From the NCBI RefSeq assembly GCF_013402815.2, contig NZ_CP058601.1:1426001-1490000 (forward strand): 64,000 nt of DNA, read 5' to 3'. The DNA is from Natrinema halophilum (GTDB lineage: Archaea > Halobacteriota > Halobacteria > Halobacteriales > Natrialbaceae). Within the stretch, counting starts at the first letter, position 1; each line of letters opens with the position of its first letter. This document shows positions 18,192-26,304 of the stretch, piece after piece. The position numbers and the translations under genes are program-made. The notes below the pieces were generated by a model. That model saw only the letters and a program-made list of their open reading frames with translations. It had not been told where the DNA came from and searched no databases.

Positions 18192-19337
18192 ATGAACCGA
18201 CGTGGGTTTCTCCGTGCCACGGCCGCGGTCGGCACCGTCGGGACCGCCGGGCTCGCTGGGTGTCTCGAGCGGCTCGGCTTCGAAGAAGAGTCCGCCTGGG
18301 CAAACCCGCCGCTCGTCGAGAACCGTCCCGACGCCGTCTACCTTCCGGCCTCACGCGAGGAGATGGGGATGTACGGGATGGCCACCGACGGCGACTACGC
18401 CGTCTCGCTCTCGTATACCTTCCCCCACCGGTTCTGGACGGTCGAGGCCACCGAGAAGGGAACGGAATTGGTCGAGGTCGACACCGACGATAGCCACCAC
18501 CTGATGGCCACCGTCTGGGACCGGAAGACGCGCACCGTTCTTCCGGTAGACGTCCGCCTCGAGATCCTTCAGGACGGCAGCCCTGTCGACATCGGCGTCT
18601 CCTCGCTGTGGCCGATGCTCTCCCAGCGAATGGGCTTTCACTACGGTGACAACGTTCGGCTCCCAGGGGAGGGGGAGTACACGGCTCGCATTCGAGCCGG
18701 TCCCGTCACGCGGCCCAATCGAACCGGAGCGTTCGAGGGGCGACTCGAATCGCTGGCAACCCTCGAAGTCGGCTTCGAGTATTCGCGAGCGGACATCAAC
18801 GATCTCTCCTTCGAAACGGTCGACGAAGACCGGCGGGGCAGCCGTGATGCGCAGTCGTTGATGCATCACGAGGGCAGCGGCGAGCAAAACCGCGGCGGAA
18901 AAACCGAATCCGAAGGCAGCGGCCAATCCGGCCAACCGCCGACGGGGCAGGGCCCGCCCGTCGAGGAGATGCCCGGTGAATTACTCGGGACCGAGCGAAG
19001 CGGTGATGCGAAATTCTCAGCGATCGTCACCGACGCCGATCGGTTCACCGACGGCGGCTCGTACCTCGCAATCTGTCCACGAACGCCGTACAACGACATC
19101 GTTCTCCCCTTTCTCACCATGTCCGTCTCCATCGAGCGAGACGGTTCGGTCGTCCAGAAGGGACCGCTCGCGGAGATGCTCGACGGGGAGTTCGGCCACC
19201 ACTATGGTCTCGAAGTCGACGAACTCGGGGCCGGCGATCGCGTTCGAGTGACGGTCGACTCCCCGCCGCAGGTGGCTCGTCACGACGGCTACGAGACCGC
19301 GTTTTTCGAGTTCGAGCCCGTGACCATCTCGGTCTAA
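18192..19337 (+). CDS. P19/Tp34-like iron-transport-domain lipoprotein
   Basis: A 381-residue protein. The signal MNRRGFLRATAAVGTVGTAG is Tat-like (RRGFL), followed by the lipobox LAGC. Residues 45-210 resemble the P19/Tp34 periplasmic metal-binding fold, notably SSLWPMLSQRMGFHYGDNV followed by LPGEGEYT. A Gly/Ser/Gln-rich linker (about 225-265) leads to a second beta-rich domain (about 275-381). Family members bind Cu/Fe for high-affinity iron uptake. It is divergent from the SCO1 operon, which suggests a metal-handling locus. No FTR1-type permease is seen nearby. Confidence 0.8.
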   Translation: MNRRGFLRATAAVGTVGTAGLAGCLERLGFEEESAWANPPLVENRPDAVYLPASREEMGMYGMATDGDYAVSLSYTFPHRFWTVEATEKGTELVEVDTDDSHHLMATVWDRKTRTVLPVDVRLEILQDGSPVDIGVSSLWPMLSQRMGFHYGDNVRLPGEGEYTARIRAGPVTRPNRTGAFEGRLESLATLEVGFEYSRADINDLSFETVDEDRRGSRDAQSLMHHEGSGEQNRGGKTESEGSGQSGQPPTGQGPPVEEMPGELLGTERSGDAKFSAIVTDADRFTDGGSYLAICPRTPYNDIVLPFLTMSVSIERDGSVVQKGPLAEMLDGEFGHHYGLEVDELGAGDRVRVTVDSPPQVARHDGYETAFFEFEPVTISV

Positions 19338-19578
19338 CGTGAGAGCGGTACGAACAGATCGTGGCGAGTTTCGGCTGGAAATCTCGGCTTGTCCTCGAGT
19401 CGAACGCCGTCCCTGGACATCGCGGTATTCGCGGTTCGTGTCCGACGCTGGCGTGTAATCGTGTACTGGAACGGGACCCGTAAATTCGATCATACATCGG
19501 TCGAACGATCGAACGACGACCCGTCGCCTTCCCTTACGGTTTCGATAACTATCCGGGATCAACGAATATGCTCGGGAC

Positions 19579-19755
19579 ATGTCCAGTACAGGCCAGTCAG
19601 ATATGCACGTCGGATGCCCGGAGTGTGGAACGACGATTGACGCTTCCATTCCCCCCGGCCCGGGTATCCATGCAGAGAGCGATTCGAATCGTCTGCTCGG
19701 AAAGCAAACTCGATGCCGAAATTGCGGTCACGAACTCGAATTCTATTATTACTGA
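19579..19755 (+). CDS. Small double-CxxC zinc-ribbon protein
   Basis: A 58-residue frame, read directly from the sequence. It starts MSSTGQSDMHVGCPECG and ends CRNCGHELEFYYY. The two pairs, CPEC at 13-16 and CRNC at 46-49, define a zinc ribbon, and the linker is rich in Pro, Gly and Ser. It lies alone between the P19-like gene and the Xaa-Pro peptidase. The remaining stretches 19338-19578 and 19756-20116 show no gene. The function is unknown. Confidence 0.7.
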   Translation: MSSTGQSDMHVGCPECGTTIDASIPPGPGIHAESDSNRLLGKQTRCRNCGHELEFYYY

Positions 19756-20116
19756 AGACGCCCGTATTCGGGCGGAGCAGACACGGATTGGGGCCACCAC
19801 ACCGCCGTTCGGAACGGAGACGGCGCGGCACGGTCCGGAACCCCACCACGAATCGAAAAGCTACGGCGGAAGTCATCGGCCGAGACACGAGGACGGGGAG
19901 GTACGGTCGGAGCCCTCGAGACGAACAGATAGCGGTTCCGGCGGAAACGGGATGCGAACATGGATTCTCGAAACCCCGTGTAACCCGCGTCCTCGAGGAT
20001 GAGGAACCATCTCCGGTCAAGTATACTCAGTCTCTAGCAATCTGTGAGGAAAGACTCCCGCCGGTAACGGCAGGGAGGACGTCACCTACTCAGCGTGTCC
20101 CGCCACCGTCGTCGAC

Positions 20117-21265
20117 TCACCGGCCCGTCTCCCATCCCCGTACCGTGTCGTTCAGGCGCTCGGCACCGGTCTCGGTTACCGCGACGAGATCTTCGATTCT
20201 GACGCCGAACGCCCCGTCGAGGTAGATTCCCGGTTCGACGCTGAACACCATCCCGGGCTCGAGTTCGCGAGCGTTGCCCGCTGCGATGTAGGGCGGTTCG
20301 TGGACCTCGAGGCCGACGCCGTGGCCGGTCCGGTGGACGAACGAGTCGCCGTAGCCGGCGTCGTCAATGACCGACCGGGCAGCGCGGTCGATCGCGCCCG
20401 CGGTGACGCCCGGTTCGATGGCATCGACTGCAGCCTGCTGAGCCTCCTCGACGGTTTTGTGAACGCGTTCGTATTCGTCGGGAGGATCGCCGACGACGAT
20501 CGTCCGGGTCTGGTCGCCGGGATATCGGGCCGTCCCTCCATCGAGATCCGACGGGACGAACGCGCCGAAATCGAGGACGATGGGATCGCCCGTTCGAATC
20601 TCCCGCGAGCCGCTTTGATGGTGCGGGCGTGCTCCGTTCGAACCGGCGGCGACGATCGTCTCGAAAGCGGGTTCGACACCGCCCGCAGCGGTGAGCAATC
20701 GGTCGATCTCGCTCGCGAGTTCCGCCTCCGTCGTCCCCACGAACTCGTCACCGCGCTCGCGAATCTCGAGCGAAACCTGATCTGCAATTGCACCGGCCCG
20801 TCGGAGCGTCTCGAGTTCGACGTCGTCCTTGCGAATCCGGAGCGGCTCGAGGACGGCACTCGCGAGGCCGAACTCGGCGGCGGGAAGTAGCGTTCGGAGA
20901 TCCTGCGAGAACGTCGCCCACATTCGGTCGTCGACGAGGACGGTCACCGGGCCCGTCGGATCGAAGGAATATCCCTCGATGACGTCGGCGGCGGTCTCGA
21001 GCGGGTCGTCCGCATCGCCCCAGAGGTGTAGTTGCATCCCTGAAATCGGCAGCTCGGCCAGTTGGGCCTCGTACATCGTCGGCGCGAGGAGTGCCGGAGC
21101 ACCGCTCTCGGGAACGAACAGCCACAGGTGGCGTTCGGACGGGGTCTCTTCGAAGCCGGACAGATAGGTCAGGTTCGGGCTCGGGAAGCAAACGATCAGA
21201 TCGGCACCCGCCTCTTCGAGGCGACGCCGACAGGCCTCGATCCGTCGCTCGAACGGAGCACTCAT
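20117..21265 (-). CDS. Xaa-Pro peptidase family (M24) protein
   Basis: A 382-residue protein. Residues 1-130 form the N-terminal creatinase-like domain (PSPNLTYLSGFEETPSERH). The pita-bread M24 domain has all five metal ligands: Asp in VLDFGAF, Asp in GDQTRTI, His in HRTGHGVGLEVHE, Glu in EPGIYL and Glu in RIEDLV. It probably cleaves X-Pro bonds in the cytosol as a dinuclear metalloenzyme. The start at 21265 (MSAPFERR) is preferred over 21295. The start region faces the otsA gene, with 327 bp between and nothing recognised there. Confidence 0.92.
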   Translation of the reverse strand: MSAPFERRIEACRRRLEEAGADLIVCFPSPNLTYLSGFEETPSERHLWLFVPESGAPALLAPTMYEAQLAELPISGMQLHLWGDADDPLETAADVIEGYSFDPTGPVTVLVDDRMWATFSQDLRTLLPAAEFGLASAVLEPLRIRKDDVELETLRRAGAIADQVSLEIRERGDEFVGTTEAELASEIDRLLTAAGGVEPAFETIVAAGSNGARPHHQSGSREIRTGDPIVLDFGAFVPSDLDGGTARYPGDQTRTIVVGDPPDEYERVHKTVEEAQQAAVDAIEPGVTAGAIDRAARSVIDDAGYGDSFVHRTGHGVGLEVHEPPYIAAGNARELEPGMVFSVEPGIYLDGAFGVRIEDLVAVTETGAERLNDTVRGWETGR

Positions 21266-21592
21266 GGTACCCAGTTCGCTCGAGCACGGAATCAACGTTC
21301 CGGCGCGTGGGGTTTCGCATCGCCTTCAGACCCATGCTCCTCGTACAACCGAAGAATGAATCGCTGCGTCCGCTTGCGCTGCCGATACAAACCGTTTCGG
21401 CTCGAGAGACCTCACAGCGACGAGATAGCGGCTGGCGTCAGGAGAGCGATCGGTCCATCCAGCCGGATTCGAGCGACGACCGGCATTACGTGCGAACAGT
21501 CAGTCGATCGCGATCGTTTGCGGGAAGCTATTAATCCCCCAGCGATTGCAGGCCGCGAAGCAACCTGTGGCGATGCTGTGATCATCCAGCGA

Positions 21593-23287
21593 ATGCGAAT
21601 AACCGAGCGGTTGTCGTTGGCGACTGCGCGTAATCGACAGCAAGGGTCCGACGGCCGCGGCCGAAGCGAAGAGACGGCCAGTGCCGACGGGCCGACCTGT
21701 CCCGGTTCGTTGATCGTCGTCTCGAACCGGCAACCGTATCGCCACGAATACGAAGACGAATCCACATCGGACGCCGCATCTCGTCGTTCTGGTGGCGGTG
21801 GAGGTCCGCCGACGGAAGCAGACGGCGGAATCCATGCGAAACCCAACGAACGGTCCATTACGGTCGACGAACCGACCGGGGGCTTGACCGCCGGCCTCGA
21901 TCCGGTCGTGAAGAAAACGGACGGTACCTGGATCGCCTGGGGAGACGGCGACGCGGATTTCGAAGTCACCGACGAAGAGAACTGCGTCGCCGTCCCGCCC
22001 GACGAAGAAGCCTATACGCTCCGCCGACTCGACCTCTCGGAGGAGGCGGTCGACTCGTACTACTACGGATTCAGTAACCGCGTACTCTGGCCGCTCTGTC
22101 ACGGCTTCCCCGATCTGATAGCGGATCGACCGACCGACTTCGACTGGTATCGAACGGTCAACGAGCAGTTCGCCGACGCAGTCGGCGACCACGCAGACGA
22201 CGACTCGGTGATCTGGCTGCAAGACTACCACCTCGCGCTCGCCCCGCGGATGATCCGCGATTCGGTGCCGGCCACCGCGACCGTTGCCCACTTCTGGCAC
22301 ATTCCCTGGCCGTCGCCCGCGACCTTTCGGCACTGTCCCGCCGGTAATCGCATCCTCGAGGGGCTGGTCGGCAACGATCTGCTGGGGTTTCACGTCGGAA
22401 CGTACGCCGATCGTTTCCTGAACTGCGTCGATCGGTACCTCTCCGGTGCTACCGTCGACCGTGCACGCAGGACAATTCGGTACGACGGAGGGATGACTCG
22501 CATCGTCGCGACCCCGATGGGCGTGGATGCGGCGGCGTACGACCGGGACGCGCGATCGGCCAGCGTCGACCGGCTGTCGTCGTTGTTCGACACGTACGGT
22601 ATCCCGGAAACCACCGCGATCGGGCTCGGACTCGATCGCCTCGATTACACGAAGGGGATTCCGGAACGGTTGCTGGCGATCGAGCGGTTCTTCGAGCAAC
22701 ACCCTGACTGGCTCGGTGCGTTTACCTTCGTGCAGAAGGCCACTCCCTCGCGAACGGATATCGAAGCCTACGAGCAGTACGGTGAGCACGTTCGCAGCGA
22801 GGTAACGCGGATCAATCGACGATTCGAGACCGCCGACTGGCAGCCGATCGTCTATACCGAAGACGTCCTGCCGCGGGAGGATCTCTGTGCGCTCTATCGG
22901 CACGCGGACGTGATGGTGGTGAGCCCGTTGGTCGACGGGATGAATCTGGTCGCACAGGAATACGTCGCCGCGAGCGTCGACAGCGATAGCGCGTTACTGC
23001 TTTCCGATCGGACCGGCGCACACGAGCGACTCGGTTCGCACGCCCTGACGATCGATCCGACCGATACCGACGGGTTCGCACACCAACTCGAGCGCGCGCT
23101 TTCCATGTCGCAGTACGAACGCAGTCGGCGGATGAACACGCTTCGCCAGCGCGTCTTCAACGGCGATATCGAGTCCTGGATGGATACGCAGTTCGATTGG
23201 ATTCGCCGTATCCACGAGAACGCTCACGAAACCACGTCGAGAACCGACCCCGAATCCGATTCGAGAGAGCCAACCCAGCCAGTGTAG
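21593..23287 (+). CDS. otsA: Alpha,alpha-trehalose-phosphate synthase
   Basis: A 564-residue GT20 glycosyltransferase. After a Ser/Gly-rich N-terminus, LIVVSNRQPYRHEY opens the donor-site domain. Further hallmarks are GGLTAGLDPV, WLQDYHLALAPRM, HFWHIPWPS, GLDRLDYTKGIPERL and VVSPLVDGMNLVAQEYVA. It condenses UDP-glucose (or another NDP-glucose) with glucose-6-P. The GG(x)G insertion near residue 65 is longer than in bacterial OtsA. The ATG at 21593 is chosen because the family start lies about 40 residues upstream of SNRQPY; the open frame continues further upstream but is Arg-rich. otsB follows 3 bp later. Confidence 0.92.
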   Translation: MRITERLSLATARNRQQGSDGRGRSEETASADGPTCPGSLIVVSNRQPYRHEYEDESTSDAASRRSGGGGGPPTEADGGIHAKPNERSITVDEPTGGLTAGLDPVVKKTDGTWIAWGDGDADFEVTDEENCVAVPPDEEAYTLRRLDLSEEAVDSYYYGFSNRVLWPLCHGFPDLIADRPTDFDWYRTVNEQFADAVGDHADDDSVIWLQDYHLALAPRMIRDSVPATATVAHFWHIPWPSPATFRHCPAGNRILEGLVGNDLLGFHVGTYADRFLNCVDRYLSGATVDRARRTIRYDGGMTRIVATPMGVDAAAYDRDARSASVDRLSSLFDTYGIPETTAIGLGLDRLDYTKGIPERLLAIERFFEQHPDWLGAFTFVQKATPSRTDIEAYEQYGEHVRSEVTRINRRFETADWQPIVYTEDVLPREDLCALYRHADVMVVSPLVDGMNLVAQEYVAASVDSDSALLLSDRTGAHERLGSHALTIDPTDTDGFAHQLERALSMSQYERSRRMNTLRQRVFNGDIESWMDTQFDWIRRIHENAHETTSRTDPESDSREPTQPV

Positions 23288-23290
23288 ACG

Positions 23291-24154
23291 ATGACGGAGA
23301 CGAAATCTCCGCCGCAGCCGGTCGACGAGCGGTTGCCGGATATTCGTGCAACCCTCGAGCGCGCCGCCGGCGCGCTCGTCTGCCTCGATTTCGACGGGAC
23401 GCTCGCCCCGATCGTCGATAATCCGGACGCTGCAGCACCGTTGGAGCCGAATCGAACGGCGGTAGTCAGTCTCGAACGAGCCCCCGGGATAACGACTGCG
23501 GTCGTCAGCGGCCGTGCCCTTGCCGACGTTCGAGAACGCGTCGACGGCCCGTCGGTTTACGCCGGCAATCACGGGCTCGAACTTGCACGCAACGGAGCGG
23601 TCGCCGTCCATCCTGTCGCTCGGAAACGGGCCGACCGGATCCAGCGCGTCTGCTCGGTCCTCGAAACCGCCCTCGCGACCGTTCCGAACTGCCGGATCGA
23701 GAACAAGCGCCTGACTGGGACAGTTCACGTCAGATCCGTTCCACCGGCTGTCGAACCCGTCGTTCGACGGGTTACGCGCGAGGTCGTCGACCGATTCGGC
23801 GGCGACGCCCTCGAGATCTCGACCGGCAAACGAATACTCGAAATCGGTCCGGATGTGCCGTGGGGAAAAGGCAACGCCGTCGAACTGATCGCTGCAGACG
23901 AACCGCCGCAGACGGCCGTCGTATACGTAGGAGACGACGTCACCGACGAATCAGCATTTCGAGCCGTCGAACCGAACGGAATCGGAATCCGCGTCGGCGA
24001 TGACGAACCCTCGAGGGCGTCCTGTCGTGTCGAATCGCCTGCGGAGGTCGCATCGGTGTTGTCGTGGCTCTGCTCGACCGGGGCCGACCTACTCGGCCGA
24101 TCCGGCCCCACCGTCGAACCAGCCGCCGACCCGTCGTCAACGACGCGCGGATAA
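23291..24154 (+). CDS. otsB: Trehalose-6-phosphate phosphatase
   Basis: A 287-residue HAD phosphatase. The nucleophile motif is CLDFDGTLAPIVDNP (about 33-47), motif II is VVSGRALADVRERV, and the metal-binding Asp pair is VYVGDDVTDESAF (about 213-225). GNHGLELA is characteristic of OtsB. It removes phosphate from trehalose-6-P made by OtsA. The gap of 3 bp to otsA indicates one transcript. Trehalose would serve as compatible solute and stress protectant. Confidence 0.94.
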   Translation: MTETKSPPQPVDERLPDIRATLERAAGALVCLDFDGTLAPIVDNPDAAAPLEPNRTAVVSLERAPGITTAVVSGRALADVRERVDGPSVYAGNHGLELARNGAVAVHPVARKRADRIQRVCSVLETALATVPNCRIENKRLTGTVHVRSVPPAVEPVVRRVTREVVDRFGGDALEISTGKRILEIGPDVPWGKGNAVELIAADEPPQTAVVYVGDDVTDESAFRAVEPNGIGIRVGDDEPSRASCRVESPAEVASVLSWLCSTGADLLGRSGPTVEPAADPSSTTRG

Positions 24155-24386
24155 CGACCTTTGGTTCCTCTCGAAGCCGTCGCCGTCGGTCCTCTCCAAT
24201 CGAGAGGCGACCGAAGCCGTCCGTCGCGGCGTGAACCGCCATACTGTCTCCGCTCGATCCGAACCGAATCGGTCGTTCGTCCACGATGGGACGAAACCGA
24301 TGAAAATTTCCGTTAGAAATAACCTGGCTCGAGCCGAAAGTATTAGTTACCACTGGAAATATAGTCCGGTACGAGAGTGAACCATT

Positions 24387-24737
24387 GTGAAACTCCGCCA
24401 ACCAACTGACTTCCTGATCCTCGAGGCACTCGAGGACAAAGGACGAAACGTCGCAACGAATCTAGCCGCACACACTGGAAAAAGCCGCAAGAATATCAAC
24501 ACGAGATTACCGGTCCTCGAGGACTACGGACTCGTCAACAAAATCGGGCCCGCTGAGCGGTCCGGTCTCTACGAGATTTCCTCGATGGGGAAAGCAGCGC
24601 TGGTCTACCGCGATCAGTACGACGAGGTCGACGACTTCGATTCGCTCATCGAGGGGCCCACAGCCAGTGCCGACCAAGAGGGAGAACCGCAGGCGAGTTT
24701 CGCCCGCGGCGAACCCGACGAAGACGACGACGAGTAG
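24387..24737 (+). CDS. PhiH1-repressor-like winged-helix protein
   Basis: A 116-residue protein. Residues 1-80 form a wHTH (KLRQPTDFLILEALEDKGRN, THGKS-like helix around THTGKSRKNINTRL, EDYGLVNKIGPAERSGLYE), resembling the repressor-like wHTH proteins of haloarchaeal phage phiH. The last 35 residues are acidic and disordered. The start is GTG at 24387, directly preceding KLRQPTD. The upstream 230 bp is AT-rich, with AAATTTCCGTTAGAAAT-like symmetry near 24303-24319. The target is unknown; autoregulation is typical of such proteins. Confidence 0.82.
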   Translation: MKLRQPTDFLILEALEDKGRNVATNLAAHTGKSRKNINTRLPVLEDYGLVNKIGPAERSGLYEISSMGKAALVYRDQYDEVDDFDSLIEGPTASADQEGEPQASFARGEPDEDDDE

Positions 24738-24854
24738 CGACTTATCTCGTTCGAGATTGCCTCGTCTTCGTCTCGACACGGTCAGGACCCAACCACCTGA
24801 ACCGCGAATAGCCCCTGGTATTCGATCGGAGTGGCTCGGTTCTCGGCCGTTTTC

Positions 24855-25655
24855 TCAGGAGAACCCACTTCCGTGGTTTGCCAGCGCACGGCGAGCGCAC
24901 GACGAAAATGAGAGGCTCAGTTTTCGCTCTCGGTCGGCCGCGGCCGGAATCGCCGTGCCACACCGTGATCGATCACCGTCGTAGTCGGGGTCCCACGCGT
25001 AAGAGCTCAGCATCGGCGTCGCGATCAGAGCACCGTCGTAGACGAACGCAACGCCGTGATCGTGCTTCAATCCGAGCGCGTGACCCGCCTCGTGGACGAG
25101 TACCTGAATCGTTCGCGCCGGCGTCGTGTTCGGAACGATGTCCCGATCACGGTCAGCGACGAGTTCTTCGAACGACTCGAGCGCGGCGATGTGCCGTGCT
25201 CCGCCAACGGACGCGATGCGTGGGATTCCAAATCCGGTCGGTGCAACTTTCATTTCACCGTCGGTCACCAGCAGATTGACGTCGGAGACCGGTTCGATAT
25301 CGCGTCGACCGAGGGTGCCTTCCGCGACGGCCTTCGGCCACTCCCCGCGTTTCATGAGACGCGCGGCGTCCTCGGTCGAAACCGAAACGGTGCCGCCGAC
25401 GGTGAACTCGAGCGACCAGAATTCGAAGTCGAGCATCCGCTCTAGGTAGTCGTGAATTCGGTCGGAGACTCCGTCGTAGGTCGACGCCTGTTCCGACAGC
25501 CAGATCCGTACCGAGAGGGTTTCTGGTGAGCGACGGGTCGTGTATGCAAGCGTCCCCAGCGAAATCGCCGATCCAACCGTTCCGAAGAACGCGCGACGGT
25601 TCACGAGCGTCGGTCTCGTGAGCGACCACCAGTTCCTGCGGGTGAACAGTGACAC
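24855..25655 (-). CDS. Metzincin-type zinc metalloprotease, exported
   Basis: A 266-residue protein. Residues 18-42 contain NRRAFFGTVGSAISLG, a Tat-like signal. The zinc motif is VHEAGHALGLKHDHG (H188, H192, H198), the HExxHxxGxxHD pattern of metzincins such as M10/M12. A Met-turn candidate is ATPMLSSYAW (M215). No separate propeptide Cys switch was noticed. It probably acts outside the cytoplasm. The substrate is unknown. The C-terminal RRALANHGSGFS tail may be extra. Confidence 0.82.
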   Translation of the reverse strand: MSLFTRRNWWSLTRPTLVNRRAFFGTVGSAISLGTLAYTTRRSPETLSVRIWLSEQASTYDGVSDRIHDYLERMLDFEFWSLEFTVGGTVSVSTEDAARLMKRGEWPKAVAEGTLGRRDIEPVSDVNLLVTDGEMKVAPTGFGIPRIASVGGARHIAALESFEELVADRDRDIVPNTTPARTIQVLVHEAGHALGLKHDHGVAFVYDGALIATPMLSSYAWDPDYDGDRSRCGTAIPAAADRERKLSLSFSSCARRALANHGSGFS

Positions 25656-25746
25656 GCATTAGGTGACCCATACCCCGCACTGCCAGCTCGGGCCCAGTCT
25701 CGAACTTCCAATTCGCTGGTTCCGACTCATTGAACGGCCGAACCGA

Positions 25747-26103
25747 CTACCCAGGAGGAGCACAGCGGGCGTCGACCACGCGAGCGCGTCCGTCTGAGAC
25801 GCGAATTTCGATTCCAGATGGCAACTCCTCGAGTTCAGTCGGCGTGAGCAAAAGCAACGCACCGCCGTCGGTTTCGACCAGTCGCCGATCAGGTGCTCGC
25901 TGCCGAATGCAAAGCGTCCATTCGCCGGTTCGTTGACGTTCCGTGACCTGCCAGTCGGTGTAATACCGCCCGTCTGAACCCTCGAAGAGGGACTCGAACG
26001 GCAGCGCTACCACGGCTGCACCCTCCGCGACGGGTGGGCGAGAGCTCCTGTATTCCGAACGACCGTCGTCATTCCTCGTCGAAGGATCGACCGCCGCGTG
26101 CAT
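25747..26103 (-). CDS. Conserved-looking hypothetical protein
   Basis: A 118-residue frame with no recognised domain. It has a beta-rich middle (FESLFEGSDGRYYTDWQVTE, WTLCIRQRAP) and ends ELPSGIEIRVSDGRARVVDAR. Composition and codon use are like the neighbours. It lies 89 bp from the protease gene on the same strand, upstream of it. The start at 26103 is uncertain; a shorter start inside the polar N-terminus is possible. Confidence 0.6.
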   Translation of the reverse strand: MHAAVDPSTRNDDGRSEYRSSRPPVAEGAAVVALPFESLFEGSDGRYYTDWQVTERQRTGEWTLCIRQRAPDRRLVETDGGALLLLTPTELEELPSGIEIRVSDGRARVVDARCAPPG

Positions 26104-26304
26104 CCGCTCGCGGGTTCACATAGCGCATCTTAAAGAAAACGTGACTCTCAAAATCGTGTGAACGTCGCGTCCGATTAGACGTGTCATCCCGAGTCTATCG
26201 ACAGTCCCGTCAGTCGAACGGACGTTGACAACCGCTGACAGCGGTGCTCGACCCTTTTCGACCGCAGAGGCCAATCGGTACAGGTACTGCCGACTGGCTC
26301 GTGG

